Below, piece by piece: positions 15,969 to 24,573 of a stretch of 64,000 nucleotides of DNA; the stretch's first letter is position 1, and the number at the start of each line of letters is the position of its first letter. The stretch comes from Chryseobacterium sp. (lineage in GTDB: Bacteria > Bacteroidota > Bacteroidia > Flavobacteriales > Weeksellaceae): the NCBI RefSeq assembly GCF_008014695.1, contig NZ_VOXE01000001.1, positions 702,528-766,527 of the forward strand, read 5' to 3'. The notes below the pieces were generated by a model, which was not told the origin of the DNA, did no database searches, and worked only from the letters and a program-made list of their open reading frames with translations. Position numbers and translations under genes: made by a program.

Positions 15969-18107
15969 CTAAAAATTAAATCCCAATGAAAGGGACAGGG
16001 TCCGCAGTTTTTGCGGCGTTACCGTGCTCCAGCCGGAAAAATATTTTTTATTGGCAAGGTTGTCGAGTTTCAAGGCGATGCTATATTTTGCGGGGAAATA
16101 TCCTACCATGGCGTTCATCACGGTATAGCTTGGCAGCGTAAACGTTCCGATGATATGGCGGTTAAGGGTTTTATGCTCACTGGCGTAATTCAGGCCGAAA
16201 CCTGCCGTCAAATCTTTCAGCATGCCTTGCTGCACTTTGTAGTTCGCCCAGAAATTGACGAGGGTCTCGGGGCCGGCTTCTTCGGGTCTTAAACCATTGT
16301 AGGTAACATCACCACTTACGAGTTCACTTTCATTGCGGCTGAAACCTGCAATTACATTCAGGCCTTCAACCGGAGTTCCGACCGCGCTGAATTCAAAACC
16401 CTTACTGAGTACTTTACCCCCCTGCAGCGCGCCATCGGTTCCTGGATTGGATACAATCTTATTCGTAACGGCAATGTCGTAGTAACTGGCTGTAAGAGAA
16501 AGTTTATTAGCGATTAAGTTTGCCTTTGCCCCAACTTCCCACTGGTTGGCTCTTTCCGGATCATAAATGATAAGCTTTGTCTCAGACGAACCCGGTACCG
16601 TTACCTTTGAAGGCGACAGATACTGGAAACCATTCATGTAATTGGCAAATACAGACAATCTATTTAATATCGGCTGATACACGAGTCCCAATTTCGGGGA
16701 AAGTGAAGTCTGGTTCTCGATTTCTTCTTCAGCCCACTGGTTGGGTTTACCGCTGAAGTTGTCGACGCGGAGGCTCACCATAGCAGACAACTCAGGTAAA
16801 ATATTGAGCACATTGGAGAAATAAGCACTTTTAATGTTGGTCTCTGCGGAAGCTTGCGGAACAGCAATTAAAGCACCTACCGCTAAGTCTGCAGCGGATT
16901 TTGTAAGAATTCCTGTATCGGTTTGGTTGACTAAAGACACCACTCCTAAGGTGGTCCAACCAGTATCGTTGGCAATGACTTTGGTAGTCAAATAATCGAG
17001 TCCTACCACAAGACGGTTTCTCATATTTGCTATCTTGAAGTCCCCAATGAAATTTTGCTGTATGCCAGACGCAAGCGTTTTGCTGTTGCTTTTAGAAAGA
17101 AAGCGGGTAAAACTGTCGCCGTTGGAATCGTCCCAGAGGTACTGGTAATAACCCATAGCTTTGCTGGAACTCGTTGAAACCTGTGTTTGGGAAGTCCACT
17201 GGGGAGAAAGCTTGTAAATCATCTGGGTCTGTATGCTGAAGCTGGGGTTGGTAGTTGTGAGTTCGCTGCTGGTGTACGATTTCTTATAATTTTCTTCAAA
17301 TAGATCCATACTGTTAAATGAAAGCGGCAAGTATCTGCTTAAGAAAATCATTGGCGCATTTGCCGCCTCATTATTCTTGAATTCTGTATTTACCAAAAAG
17401 GTCAGACGATCTGTAGCTGCATATTTAAGTGAGGGAGCAAGGAAAAAAGATAAGTTCGAGCCCCGGTCCTGGAATGAATTTTCAGAGTGAAGAGCAGTGT
17501 TGAGCCGTAGCGAAAGTTGAGCAGATGCGGGGGCATTCACATCGAGTGTGAATCTGTGCAAATCATTTGTGCCGGTGATATAATTTACTTCACCACCAAA
17601 ATGATCGTAGGGTTTTTTGGTTTGGATGTTCACCAATCCGCCGTAGGATACCAGGGAGCCGCCATAAAGTGTTCCTGCGGGACCCTTGATCACATCAATA
17701 TTTTCAATATTTGCAGGATCGAGTCCGCCGTTGTTAAAACTCGCCATACCGTTCACCAGCCGCGACTGGGTAGAAAAACCGCGCATGGTGTAGTATTCTG
17801 CACCGTCGCCGCCCCGGGAGGTACTTTCCCAAAGACGGGTGATTCCGGTGGCATTTGTCAGCACACTTTTAAAATTCGTGGAGACCTGGTCTTTCAGGAT
17901 TGCCTTGGGAATACTGTTGTACACCTGAGGGTTTTCGATGTCTTTCAGCGGTAATTTGGAGACCGCGAATGCATTCTCATTCTTGTATTTCTTTGTCTGA
18001 TTGATAATCACCTCGGTGATGTCCTCCGCTTTAAGGGTGTCAGTTTTTTGGGCCAGCACATTGGCAGCCGTCATTAACAGGGCAATGGGTACTACAATTT
18101 TCTTCAT
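15969..18107 (-). CDS. TonB-dependent siderophore receptor
   Basis: The start at 18107 gives a signal peptide (MKKIVVPIALLMTAANVLAQ) followed by a plug domain: DQVSTNFKSVLTNATGITRL, YYTMRGFSTQSRLVNGM, NIENIDVIKGPAGTLYGG (the plug's conserved end). The C-terminal barrel ends in LRTLSLSLGFNF with a terminal Phe, as expected for an outer-membrane barrel. At ~712 residues it is the size of ferric-siderophore receptors. There is no N-terminal carboxypeptidase-like or signalling domain. It is followed by the PepSY gene, and the two together suggest uptake of a ferric siderophore. The ligand is unknown. Confidence 0.92.
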   Translation of the reverse strand: MKKIVVPIALLMTAANVLAQKTDTLKAEDITEVIINQTKKYKNENAFAVSKLPLKDIENPQVYNSIPKAILKDQVSTNFKSVLTNATGITRLWESTSRGGDGAEYYTMRGFSTQSRLVNGMASFNNGGLDPANIENIDVIKGPAGTLYGGSLVSYGGLVNIQTKKPYDHFGGEVNYITGTNDLHRFTLDVNAPASAQLSLRLNTALHSENSFQDRGSNLSFFLAPSLKYAATDRLTFLVNTEFKNNEAANAPMIFLSRYLPLSFNSMDLFEENYKKSYTSSELTTTNPSFSIQTQMIYKLSPQWTSQTQVSTSSSKAMGYYQYLWDDSNGDSFTRFLSKSNSKTLASGIQQNFIGDFKIANMRNRLVVGLDYLTTKVIANDTGWTTLGVVSLVNQTDTGILTKSAADLAVGALIAVPQASAETNIKSAYFSNVLNILPELSAMVSLRVDNFSGKPNQWAEEEIENQTSLSPKLGLVYQPILNRLSVFANYMNGFQYLSPSKVTVPGSSETKLIIYDPERANQWEVGAKANLIANKLSLTASYYDIAVTNKIVSNPGTDGALQGGKVLSKGFEFSAVGTPVEGLNVIAGFSRNESELVSGDVTYNGLRPEEAGPETLVNFWANYKVQQGMLKDLTAGFGLNYASEHKTLNRHIIGTFTLPSYTVMNAMVGYFPAKYSIALKLDNLANKKYFSGWSTVTPQKLRTLSLSLGFNF

Positions 18108-18137
18108 GGTTATTTGGAATGGTTTTAAATAAGAATG

Positions 18138-18145
18138 CAAATGTA
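18138..18145 (-). promoter_or_regulatory. Candidate -7 box for the TonB receptor gene
   Basis: On the minus strand the sequence reads TACATTTG, an exact TAnnTTTG box, about 30 bases before the receptor start. No good -33 TTG is seen. Confidence 0.45.
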
Positions 18146-18260
18146 AATATTATTTTTTATTATTTTTATTGATTCTAAATAAAATTAGCATTTATGACAT
18201 AAAAAATCTTTGGGATTATTGATTTGTGTTATTCCTTGAGAAGGATTAACATCAAAAAAG

Positions 18261-18519
18261 GGTGGAAAATTTCATCGGTTTTGGCCCCAGCTCTGAAGGG
18301 TGACCGATGGAATTTTTAAGGTGGTTCAGGAAAAATACGTAGACCTGCCTGTGTGGTAGAAAATTTTCCAGCTGGCTCCCTTCCGGGCCGGGCACTCCAG
18401 GTGGAAAATTTTTCAGCGGCTTTGTCCAACCCTGCCGGTCAGAATCAGTATACAAGGCTGGCGGGTGGAAAATTTCATCGGCTTTGGCCCCGACCCTGAA
18501 GGGTGACCGATGGAATTTC
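18261..18519 (+). repeat. Composite direct repeat, right copy (with palindromes R5 and R6)
   Basis: It contains palindrome copies at 18261-18317 and 18463-18519, both with ccgatggaattt in the right arm (one change from the left-side copies), and the same intervening unit as 14146-14403. It lies in the gap between the TonB gene and the next T9SS gene. Confidence 0.8.
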
Positions 18520-18616
18520 ATATGCCCCACGCTGCATAAACATACTGATGTTCTGAAAATAATATTTGCAGTTTTAGTAAATTGTATTTATTTTTACGTT
18601 ACAATAAACCTGATTT

Positions 18617-21496
18617 ATGAAAAAAATCTACCAAAATCAAACTAAAACAGAAAATTGGCCTTTTGTGTTTAAAAGTCTCTTTTTTATGTTTTTACTGGGT
18701 TTCTCAGGGTCATCTCTGAAAGCTCAGGTGAGTCTGTATTCCTTTTCCAGTTCTATGGGAACCTATACGGAAATTACCGGAGGAACGGTGCTTGCCACTG
18801 CGACCGGAAACACATCTGCAACCAGCCTTGATGCCGGAATTTATGCGTTTACCCCTTCTTTCACTTTTTTCTTCAACGGTGCTCCGGTGACGAATATCAG
18901 TGTTAATACGAACGGCTTTCTGACCTTCGGAGCCGTCGAGTCCACCCCCACTACTGCTACTCCGATATCCGGCAGTATTGCCTACGACGGAGCCGTATCT
19001 GCTTTCAGCAGAAATACCAATGCGGTCTTCGATATTGCAGGAAGAACCGGTGAGATCCGATGGGAAACCGTAGGCACCGCTCCGAACCGGGAAATGGTCA
19101 TTCAATGGAAGAATTTCCGGCCCTCACAAAGTACTTCTGTTACGGAGGTGTATGTACTTTCATACCAAATACGGCTTAAAGAAACCAGCAATGCCATTTC
19201 GGTAGTATATGCGGGCGGGACCTATCTTGCAGGATCTGCAGCCATCACTTTTACCCTCCAGAACGGACTTCGAGGTGCCACCAATGCAGACTTCAACAAT
19301 CGGATGAATGCCACCAGTGTGAAATATATGGAGAGCACAGCCGGTACGGCCAACTCCAGTACCCAGAATTTTAATACCGTCAATGATCCGCCGGGAATGC
19401 CGGCTGCCGGTTTTACATACACCTGGCTTCCGCCCACGTGTCTGGCCCCAACCGCGGTGAATGTCAATCCTGTCACCGCTACAACCGCTACTGTCAACTG
19501 GACTGCTTCATCGACCCCTGCCAGCAGCGGATACGATGTTTATTTCAGCACTGTCAACACTGCACCTACCGGCAGTACTGTTCTGGATGCTTCCAATTCA
19601 GTAAGTGTTCCTTCAGCCGCAGTTTCTGCACTCATCCCCGGCCTTGCTCCTGGCACCAACTATTTTGTGTGGGTGAGATCGAAATGCTCTGCGTTAGACC
19701 AAAGCGCATGGACCGCTGTTTCGGTACCATTTACTACCCCATGTATTGCGGTAAGTTCACTGTTTGAAAATTTCGACAGTTATGCAACGGGAAGCATTGT
19801 ACCCAACTGTTGGGCCAGAATCGTACCTGCTACCACTCCGGGCACGCAAACCATCTCCTCCACTTCCCCGTTTTCAGGAACACGAAACCTCGTTCAGACC
19901 ACCACTGCTGCCCAAACACCCCTTGTTGTTGTGCTGTCTGAATTCAGCAATATCAATGCAGGCACCCACTGGCTCCGTATGAAAGTGAGGGTGAGTTCAT
20001 TACCGGGAACGCTTGACGTGGGATATGTTACCAATGCTGCAGATGCCAGTACATTTGTGAGTCTGCAGACTCTGAATATTACCAATACCGCTTACAGCCC
20101 ATGGACCGACTATATGGTGACTGTGCCGACCAGCGTTCCTGCGGGTGCAAGACTTGCCACCAGAACTCCGTCAGACGGAAAATCCTATTATTATGATGAT
20201 GTTTACTGGGAACAGATTCCCAGCTGTATGGTCCCAACCAGCGTAACGGTGACCGCTCAGGCAGCTACGAGCGCCCAGATTTCGTGGACACCCCCTTCTT
20301 CTGTTCCTGCCCAGGGCTATGATGTATATTACAGTACGTCGAATGTTGCACCTGTTTCTACAACGGTACCTCAGCTGACTCAGGTTAACTCCCCAACCAC
20401 GATCACCAATCTTCAGCCCGTAACGCAATATTATGTGTGGGTTCGGTCCCGATGTTCGTCAACGGATCAAAGCGCATGGACCCCGGCAGCGGTATACGTG
20501 TTCAGCACCTGTGCTCCACCCGCTATAACCAGTACCACTCCCGCTACGGTTTGTCCGAACAATACCGCTACACTCAGCGCCACGGCCGACTCGGGAGCAA
20601 CCATCCACTGGTATGACGGAGGAGGTGCAGAAGTGGGTACCGGACCTTCGTATACCACCCCGACCCTTACTACTACCACCACTTATTATGCGACCGCCTC
20701 TGTCGGTACGGGCAATATACCGGTGGGGAAAACCACTTTTGAACCGTCGCCGACCAGCGGTTCCGGAGTCACCAATTTCGGGCTGGTCTTTGATGTGCTG
20801 AGTCCTTTCACTTTAAGCAGTGTAACGATTTACCCGATCAGTTCTACCAGTGCATCAGGAACTGTAACCATTGATGTGATTGACGGGAACAACAATATCC
20901 TGCATACCGTTACGGTAAATACCACCGGTGCACCCATCGCCAGTGCCGTAGCACAGGTGGTTAATTTAGGATTCACCATGCTTCCGGGAACGAACTATAA
21001 AATAAGACCGAGAGGTTTTACCGGAATCAGCGGACTGGCCTTTGACCCCAGCGCCAATGCACCCGGCGGAAGCTACAATTATCCGTTTACGGTACCCGGC
21101 GTGGTGTCCATCAATACCAGTACCCTGAGTACAGCACCAGCCAATACTGCGCGTAACGATCTGTACTACTATTTCTATGACTGGAAGATCTCCACAAAAT
21201 GTGAGTCTGCATCCCAACCTGTTGTAGCGACCGTTGACAGCGCGTGTCTTTCCACTTCAGAAACCGGGAAAGAGAAACTGCAGATCTATCCGAATCCGTT
21301 TACCGACATCATTACTATTTCTGATGTCCGTGATCTCAAATCAATAACCGTTCTGGACATGACCGGCCGTGTTGTGAAAACCATTCTGAAACCGGCATCC
21401 AAAATCAATCTGTCTGAACTGAAGACCGGCATATATCTGCTGAATTTAACCGATCAGAACGGGTCTACACAGGTCATTAAAGTGATGAAGAAATAG
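18617..21496 (+). CDS. Large secreted protein with fibronectin III and Ig-like domains and T9SS type A sorting domain
   Basis: The 959-residue protein has an extended signal peptide ending SGSSLKAQ, an N-terminal beta-rich domain (residues ~40-270), a fibronectin III domain (CLAPTAVNVNPVTATTATVN to VWVRSKCS), a jelly-roll-like carbohydrate-binding-type domain, a second fibronectin III domain (TAQAATSAQISWTPPSS to YYVWVRSRCS), an Ig-like repeat rich in Thr (TVCPNNTATLSATADSGA to TTTTTYYATAS), and a T9SS type A domain (LQIYPNPFTDIITI, LKTGIYLLNLTD, KVMKK). It should be exported by the T9SS and displayed on the surface or released, perhaps as an adhesin. No enzyme motif is seen. Confidence 0.85.
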   Translation: MKKIYQNQTKTENWPFVFKSLFFMFLLGFSGSSLKAQVSLYSFSSSMGTYTEITGGTVLATATGNTSATSLDAGIYAFTPSFTFFFNGAPVTNISVNTNGFLTFGAVESTPTTATPISGSIAYDGAVSAFSRNTNAVFDIAGRTGEIRWETVGTAPNREMVIQWKNFRPSQSTSVTEVYVLSYQIRLKETSNAISVVYAGGTYLAGSAAITFTLQNGLRGATNADFNNRMNATSVKYMESTAGTANSSTQNFNTVNDPPGMPAAGFTYTWLPPTCLAPTAVNVNPVTATTATVNWTASSTPASSGYDVYFSTVNTAPTGSTVLDASNSVSVPSAAVSALIPGLAPGTNYFVWVRSKCSALDQSAWTAVSVPFTTPCIAVSSLFENFDSYATGSIVPNCWARIVPATTPGTQTISSTSPFSGTRNLVQTTTAAQTPLVVVLSEFSNINAGTHWLRMKVRVSSLPGTLDVGYVTNAADASTFVSLQTLNITNTAYSPWTDYMVTVPTSVPAGARLATRTPSDGKSYYYDDVYWEQIPSCMVPTSVTVTAQAATSAQISWTPPSSVPAQGYDVYYSTSNVAPVSTTVPQLTQVNSPTTITNLQPVTQYYVWVRSRCSSTDQSAWTPAAVYVFSTCAPPAITSTTPATVCPNNTATLSATADSGATIHWYDGGGAEVGTGPSYTTPTLTTTTTYYATASVGTGNIPVGKTTFEPSPTSGSGVTNFGLVFDVLSPFTLSSVTIYPISSTSASGTVTIDVIDGNNNILHTVTVNTTGAPIASAVAQVVNLGFTMLPGTNYKIRPRGFTGISGLAFDPSANAPGGSYNYPFTVPGVVSINTSTLSTAPANTARNDLYYYFYDWKISTKCESASQPVVATVDSACLSTSETGKEKLQIYPNPFTDIITISDVRDLKSITVLDMTGRVVKTILKPASKINLSELKTGIYLLNLTDQNGSTQVIKVMKK

Positions 21497-21516
21497 ATCC
21501 TCTCGTCACCCCATAA

Positions 21517-21547
21517 AGAAGACAGCTGCAAGGCTGTCTTTTTTATT
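21517..21547 (+). terminator. Intrinsic terminator
   Basis: aagacagc, loop tgcaag, gctgtctt followed by a T-run, 21 bases after the T9SS gene stop. Confidence 0.85.
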
Positions 21548-21743
21548 GTCCCCTGATGGTGGATTTTGGATTACGGATTCTGAATTATGGATTTTACCCT
21601 CTCATTGTACCGGTTTTCAACATTTATTCTTCATATTATGAATCCATTATAGGCTGATGCTCCCAGGTGATCAGTCAACCAGTATGTGTATCGTAATGCA
21701 CTGACCACCAGATAAAAATTATAGAATCATAGCAAATAATTCG

Positions 21744-21751
21744 TATATTTG
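21744..21751 (+). promoter_or_regulatory. -7 box for the NTF2-like gene
   Basis: TATATTTG matches TAnnTTTG exactly and lies about 50 bases before the ATG at 21800. No clear -33 element. Confidence 0.45.
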
Positions 21752-21799
21752 ATTTATCTGCAATGCGATGAGCAATTAGCAATAATTAACTTAAATTGT

Positions 21800-22168
21800 A
21801 TGTCTGAGAATAAACAAACCGTCGAAAAATACATTCAGGGTTTCAGAGAAAGCGACCATGAAGCAATACTTTCCTGTCTGACGGATGATGTCGTTTGGGA
21901 AATGCCGGGAATTTACAGACATACCGGAAAAGAAGAATTCGATCAGGAAATTGAAAACGAAAACTTTGTCGGAAGTCCAACAATACAGATCTACAGATTG
22001 GTTGAAGAGCAAAACGTGGTCATTGCTGAGGGTGCTGTTCAGGGCGTGATGAAAAACGGAAATCAACTGGACGCAGTATTCTGTGATGTATTTGTATTGG
22101 AGGATCATAAAATCAAACACCTCACATCGTATCTGATGTCCAAAAATTCGTCTTTAAATTTTGGATAA
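21800..22168 (+). CDS. Nuclear transport factor 2-like (SnoaL-type) protein
   Basis: The 122-residue protein starts MSENKQTVEKYIQGFRESDH and continues AILSCLTDDVVWEMPG, a typical SnoaL-like opening (helix pair then W-E-M-P). The rest is a curved sheet (VIAEGAVQGVMKNG, FCDVFVLEDHKIKHLTSYLM). The longer open frame from 21749 has no support. Members include small isomerases, hydratases and ligand-binding proteins; the substrate is not predictable. Confidence 0.8.
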   Translation: MSENKQTVEKYIQGFRESDHEAILSCLTDDVVWEMPGIYRHTGKEEFDQEIENENFVGSPTIQIYRLVEEQNVVIAEGAVQGVMKNGNQLDAVFCDVFVLEDHKIKHLTSYLMSKNSSLNFG

Positions 22169-22241
22169 GGGCACAATAGCAGCTGCTAAAGCCTAGTCAG
22201 TCCTAAAAAGTACTGTAAAATCAGTTTAAATATCATGTACA

Positions 22242-23210
22242 ATGAACCGGCACAGCATCCCATTATTATTTTCTTTAGCCCTTCTGGGTCTCCACTCCTG
22301 CGAGAAAAAACAGGAAAGACCGGAAAGCCGGGCCGAGACCCGAAAGGCTCAGGCTCCAATCACCATTCCGGTATGGCCCAACTCCATTCCTGATTCCGGA
22401 CTCATCAAAGGAACCGAAACCTACCATGACGGCATGGTCAGGAATGTCTCCACCCCAACGATGACCATCTATTCACCCACGGGAAAGAATACCGGAGCGG
22501 CCGTCATTGTTTTTCCGGGCGGCGGATACACCAAGCTGGCCATTGACCTGGAAGGAAATGAAATCTGCAAATGGCTGGCCTCTATCGGGATCACCGGCAT
22601 CCTGCTGAAATACCGCGTTCCCGGTTCCGGACCGCACTATGATGAAAAATGCGACTGCGAAAAAGACCCGGTCAAACCGCTTGCCCTGCAGGATGCGCAA
22701 AGAACCCTTGGCGTGATCCGCGCGCGTGCAAAAGAATGGAATATTGACCCTGAGAAGATCGGTGTCATGGGCTTTTCCGCTGGCGGACATCTGGTGGCGG
22801 ACCTCAGCACCCACTACAGAAAAAGGGCGTACGCAGCGACCGATGATCTTGATAACATCAGCTGCAAACCCAATTTCGGCATCGTGTTCTATCCGGGGCA
22901 TATGACCTTCCACACGACTAAACCATACGAACTCAATACTGACCTTCCTGTGGACCGGGAAACCCCGCCCACCTTTATTCTGCAGGCCGGAAATGATCCG
23001 ATCGACCCTATTGAAAATTCGCTGGTGTATTATATGGCCCTGCAGAAAGCAGGCGTTCCGGCGGAATACCATGTTTATGCGGAGGGCGGGCACGCTTTCG
23101 GCCTCAACGAATCTGCGATGAAGGTTAAGGACTGGCAAAAACTGCCGATCGCCGGCTGGGAAAACCTTGTGGAACGGTGGCTGAAAACCATTAAAATGAC
23201 TTCCCAATAA
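22242..23210 (+). CDS. Alpha/beta hydrolase lipoprotein (esterase, BD-FAE/acetylxylan esterase type)
   Basis: The 322-residue protein has a lipobox (LALLGLHSCEKK). The hydrolase fold shows VIVFPGGGYTKLAIDLEG (oxyanion HGGG-like turn), VMGFSAGGHLVADL (nucleophile Ser in GxSxG), LQAGNDPIDPIENSL (acid Asp) and YAEGGHAFGL (catalytic His). The family removes acetyl or feruloyl groups from plant polysaccharides or other sugar esters, and lipidation would place it at the membrane surface. No polysaccharide-utilisation genes are adjacent, so the substrate is uncertain. Confidence 0.85.
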   Translation: MNRHSIPLLFSLALLGLHSCEKKQERPESRAETRKAQAPITIPVWPNSIPDSGLIKGTETYHDGMVRNVSTPTMTIYSPTGKNTGAAVIVFPGGGYTKLAIDLEGNEICKWLASIGITGILLKYRVPGSGPHYDEKCDCEKDPVKPLALQDAQRTLGVIRARAKEWNIDPEKIGVMGFSAGGHLVADLSTHYRKRAYAATDDLDNISCKPNFGIVFYPGHMTFHTTKPYELNTDLPVDRETPPTFILQAGNDPIDPIENSLVYYMALQKAGVPAEYHVYAEGGHAFGLNESAMKVKDWQKLPIAGWENLVERWLKTIKMTSQ

Positions 23211-23329
23211 ATTCTAAAATAAGGATGCCGGAACTTTTTGAAGTTTATTCTCGTGGTCTTTTTGTTATCTTTACCCACCCCTGTTACCACCGGCGAAAAT
23301 ACATCAAGGCTTAGGCTAATTCTGCATCC

Positions 23330-23797
23330 ATGCGAGAGATCAATTTAAAAACCTTCATCAATGCCCCGGCCCAGCAATGTTTTGACCTGGCCCGTAATAT
23401 CGAATTTCACCAATTATCGACTCAAAAAACCAAAGAAGTGGCAGTGGGCGGAAAAACGGAAGGCTGGGCGGATCTACATGATGAGATCACGTGGGAAGCG
23501 GATCATTTTATGATCAGACAGCAGCTGTCTGTGAAGATCACTGCATTTGAAGCACCTTTTTTTTTCGAAGACCAAATGACGAAAGGGGCTTTTAAAAGCA
23601 TGCGGCACGAGCACCATTTTGTGATGGTGGGTGAAGAACAGACTGAGATGGAAGACCGGTTTTATTATGAAGTTCCGTTCGGTTTTATCGGGAAAATATT
23701 CGATATGCTTATTTTAAAAAAACACATGCAGAAGCTTTTGGAGGAACGAAACAGAATGCTGAAGGAAATAGCCGAAAACGGCAGCGCTGTGGGCTAA
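23330..23797 (+). CDS. SRPBCC family (cyclase/dehydrase-like) protein
   Basis: The 155-residue protein opens with NLKTFINAPAQQCFDLARNI, the classic first strand-helix of the START/SRPBCC fold. ADLHDEITWEADHFMI, FKSMRHEHHFVMVGE and EDRFYYEVPFGFIGKIFDML complete it. It binds a hydrophobic ligand in a helix-grip cavity; ligand unknown. A stop is followed by a frameshifted cupin gene. Confidence 0.82.
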   Translation: MREINLKTFINAPAQQCFDLARNIEFHQLSTQKTKEVAVGGKTEGWADLHDEITWEADHFMIRQQLSVKITAFEAPFFFEDQMTKGAFKSMRHEHHFVMVGEEQTEMEDRFYYEVPFGFIGKIFDMLILKKHMQKLLEERNRMLKEIAENGSAVG

Positions 23798-23930
23798 AGC
23801 GGAAGGTACGGGACCGGATTTCCTCATCACTTTATCCGGAACCATTCATGGACCCGTTAGCGGTATGGGCCATATCTTATTACTGATCACCGGTAGCTTT
23901 ATGACAGTCGCCGATTTAAAAAACAGGCTT

Positions 23931-24304
23931 ATGACAGAAAAACCGATCAGCAGACCGCAGCGCACTATTTTTGGGGCGAGCAGTGTGAGAGCTGGATCCT
24001 GGCCGACACGCCCGGGCTTTCCGTGAAGCAGGAAAAAATGCCGGCCGGGACACGGGAGCAGCTGCATTTTCATACCGAGGCGCAGCAGTTTTTCTACGTG
24101 CTGAAAGGTACGGCGACCTTTTACTCAGACGGGCAGACCACCACGGTCGGTGAACACCAGGGCATCCTGATCCATCCAAAGACCCCGCATTATATTGCCA
24201 ATGAAACGGCCGGGGTGCTTGAATTCCTTGTCATCTCGCAGCCGTCGACCAATGCAGACCGGACGGAGCTTGATGCCTCGCAGGAGCCTTCAGCCGCTGT
24301 ATGA
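23931..24304 (+). pseudogene. Cupin-domain protein, frameshifted near its start
   Basis: From HYFWGEQCESWILAD (frame open from ~23942) through KQEKMPAGTREQLHFHTEAQ, FFYVLKGTATFYSD, ILIHPKTPHYIAN and LEFLVISQPSTNADRTELDA (AS follows) this is a cupin with the HxH...E and H metal motifs. The natural start, ATG at 23931 (atgacagaaaaaccgatcag), is in another frame: the run of five A after GAA would need to be six to give MTEKTDQQTAAHYFWG. So one base is missing, by mutation or sequencing error. Without the correction only a GTG at 24023, which drops the first part of the domain, is available. Confidence 0.65.
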
Positions 24305-24517
24305 TCTTTTATCCGCAAAGCGCAGTTTTGCCGGAAATATACCCCTTTGTCCGAATTTGGTGCGGATGTCCGATTTCAGAGTACAGTTGGGGTGAAGTAT
24401 CCCCGGGGTATCCTGCTCTTTGCAAGCATTCCCAATGGTAAAGAGCCAAGTAAAAAGGAAAAAGAGTCAAGGAAAAGGAAGGGCGAAGTACTCAAAGACG
24501 ACTGCATAAGATCAATT
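24305..24517. other. Non-coding stretch after the cupin
   Basis: No gene is supported. The purine-rich piece aagagccaagtaaaaagg near 24440 recurs at about 26815, close to a second cupin tail. Confidence 0.4.
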
Positions 24518-24563
24518 AAAAAAAGGAATCCGTCTCAGAACTGAGGCGGATTCCTTTTTTTAT
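24518..24563. terminator. Bidirectional intrinsic terminator
   Basis: aaaaaggaatccg / cggattcctttttt form a long stem with loop tctcagaactgagg, itself partly paired (ctcag/ctgag). It ends the T9SS type B gene on the minus strand. Confidence 0.85.
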
Positions 24564-24573
24564 TTAGAATGAG

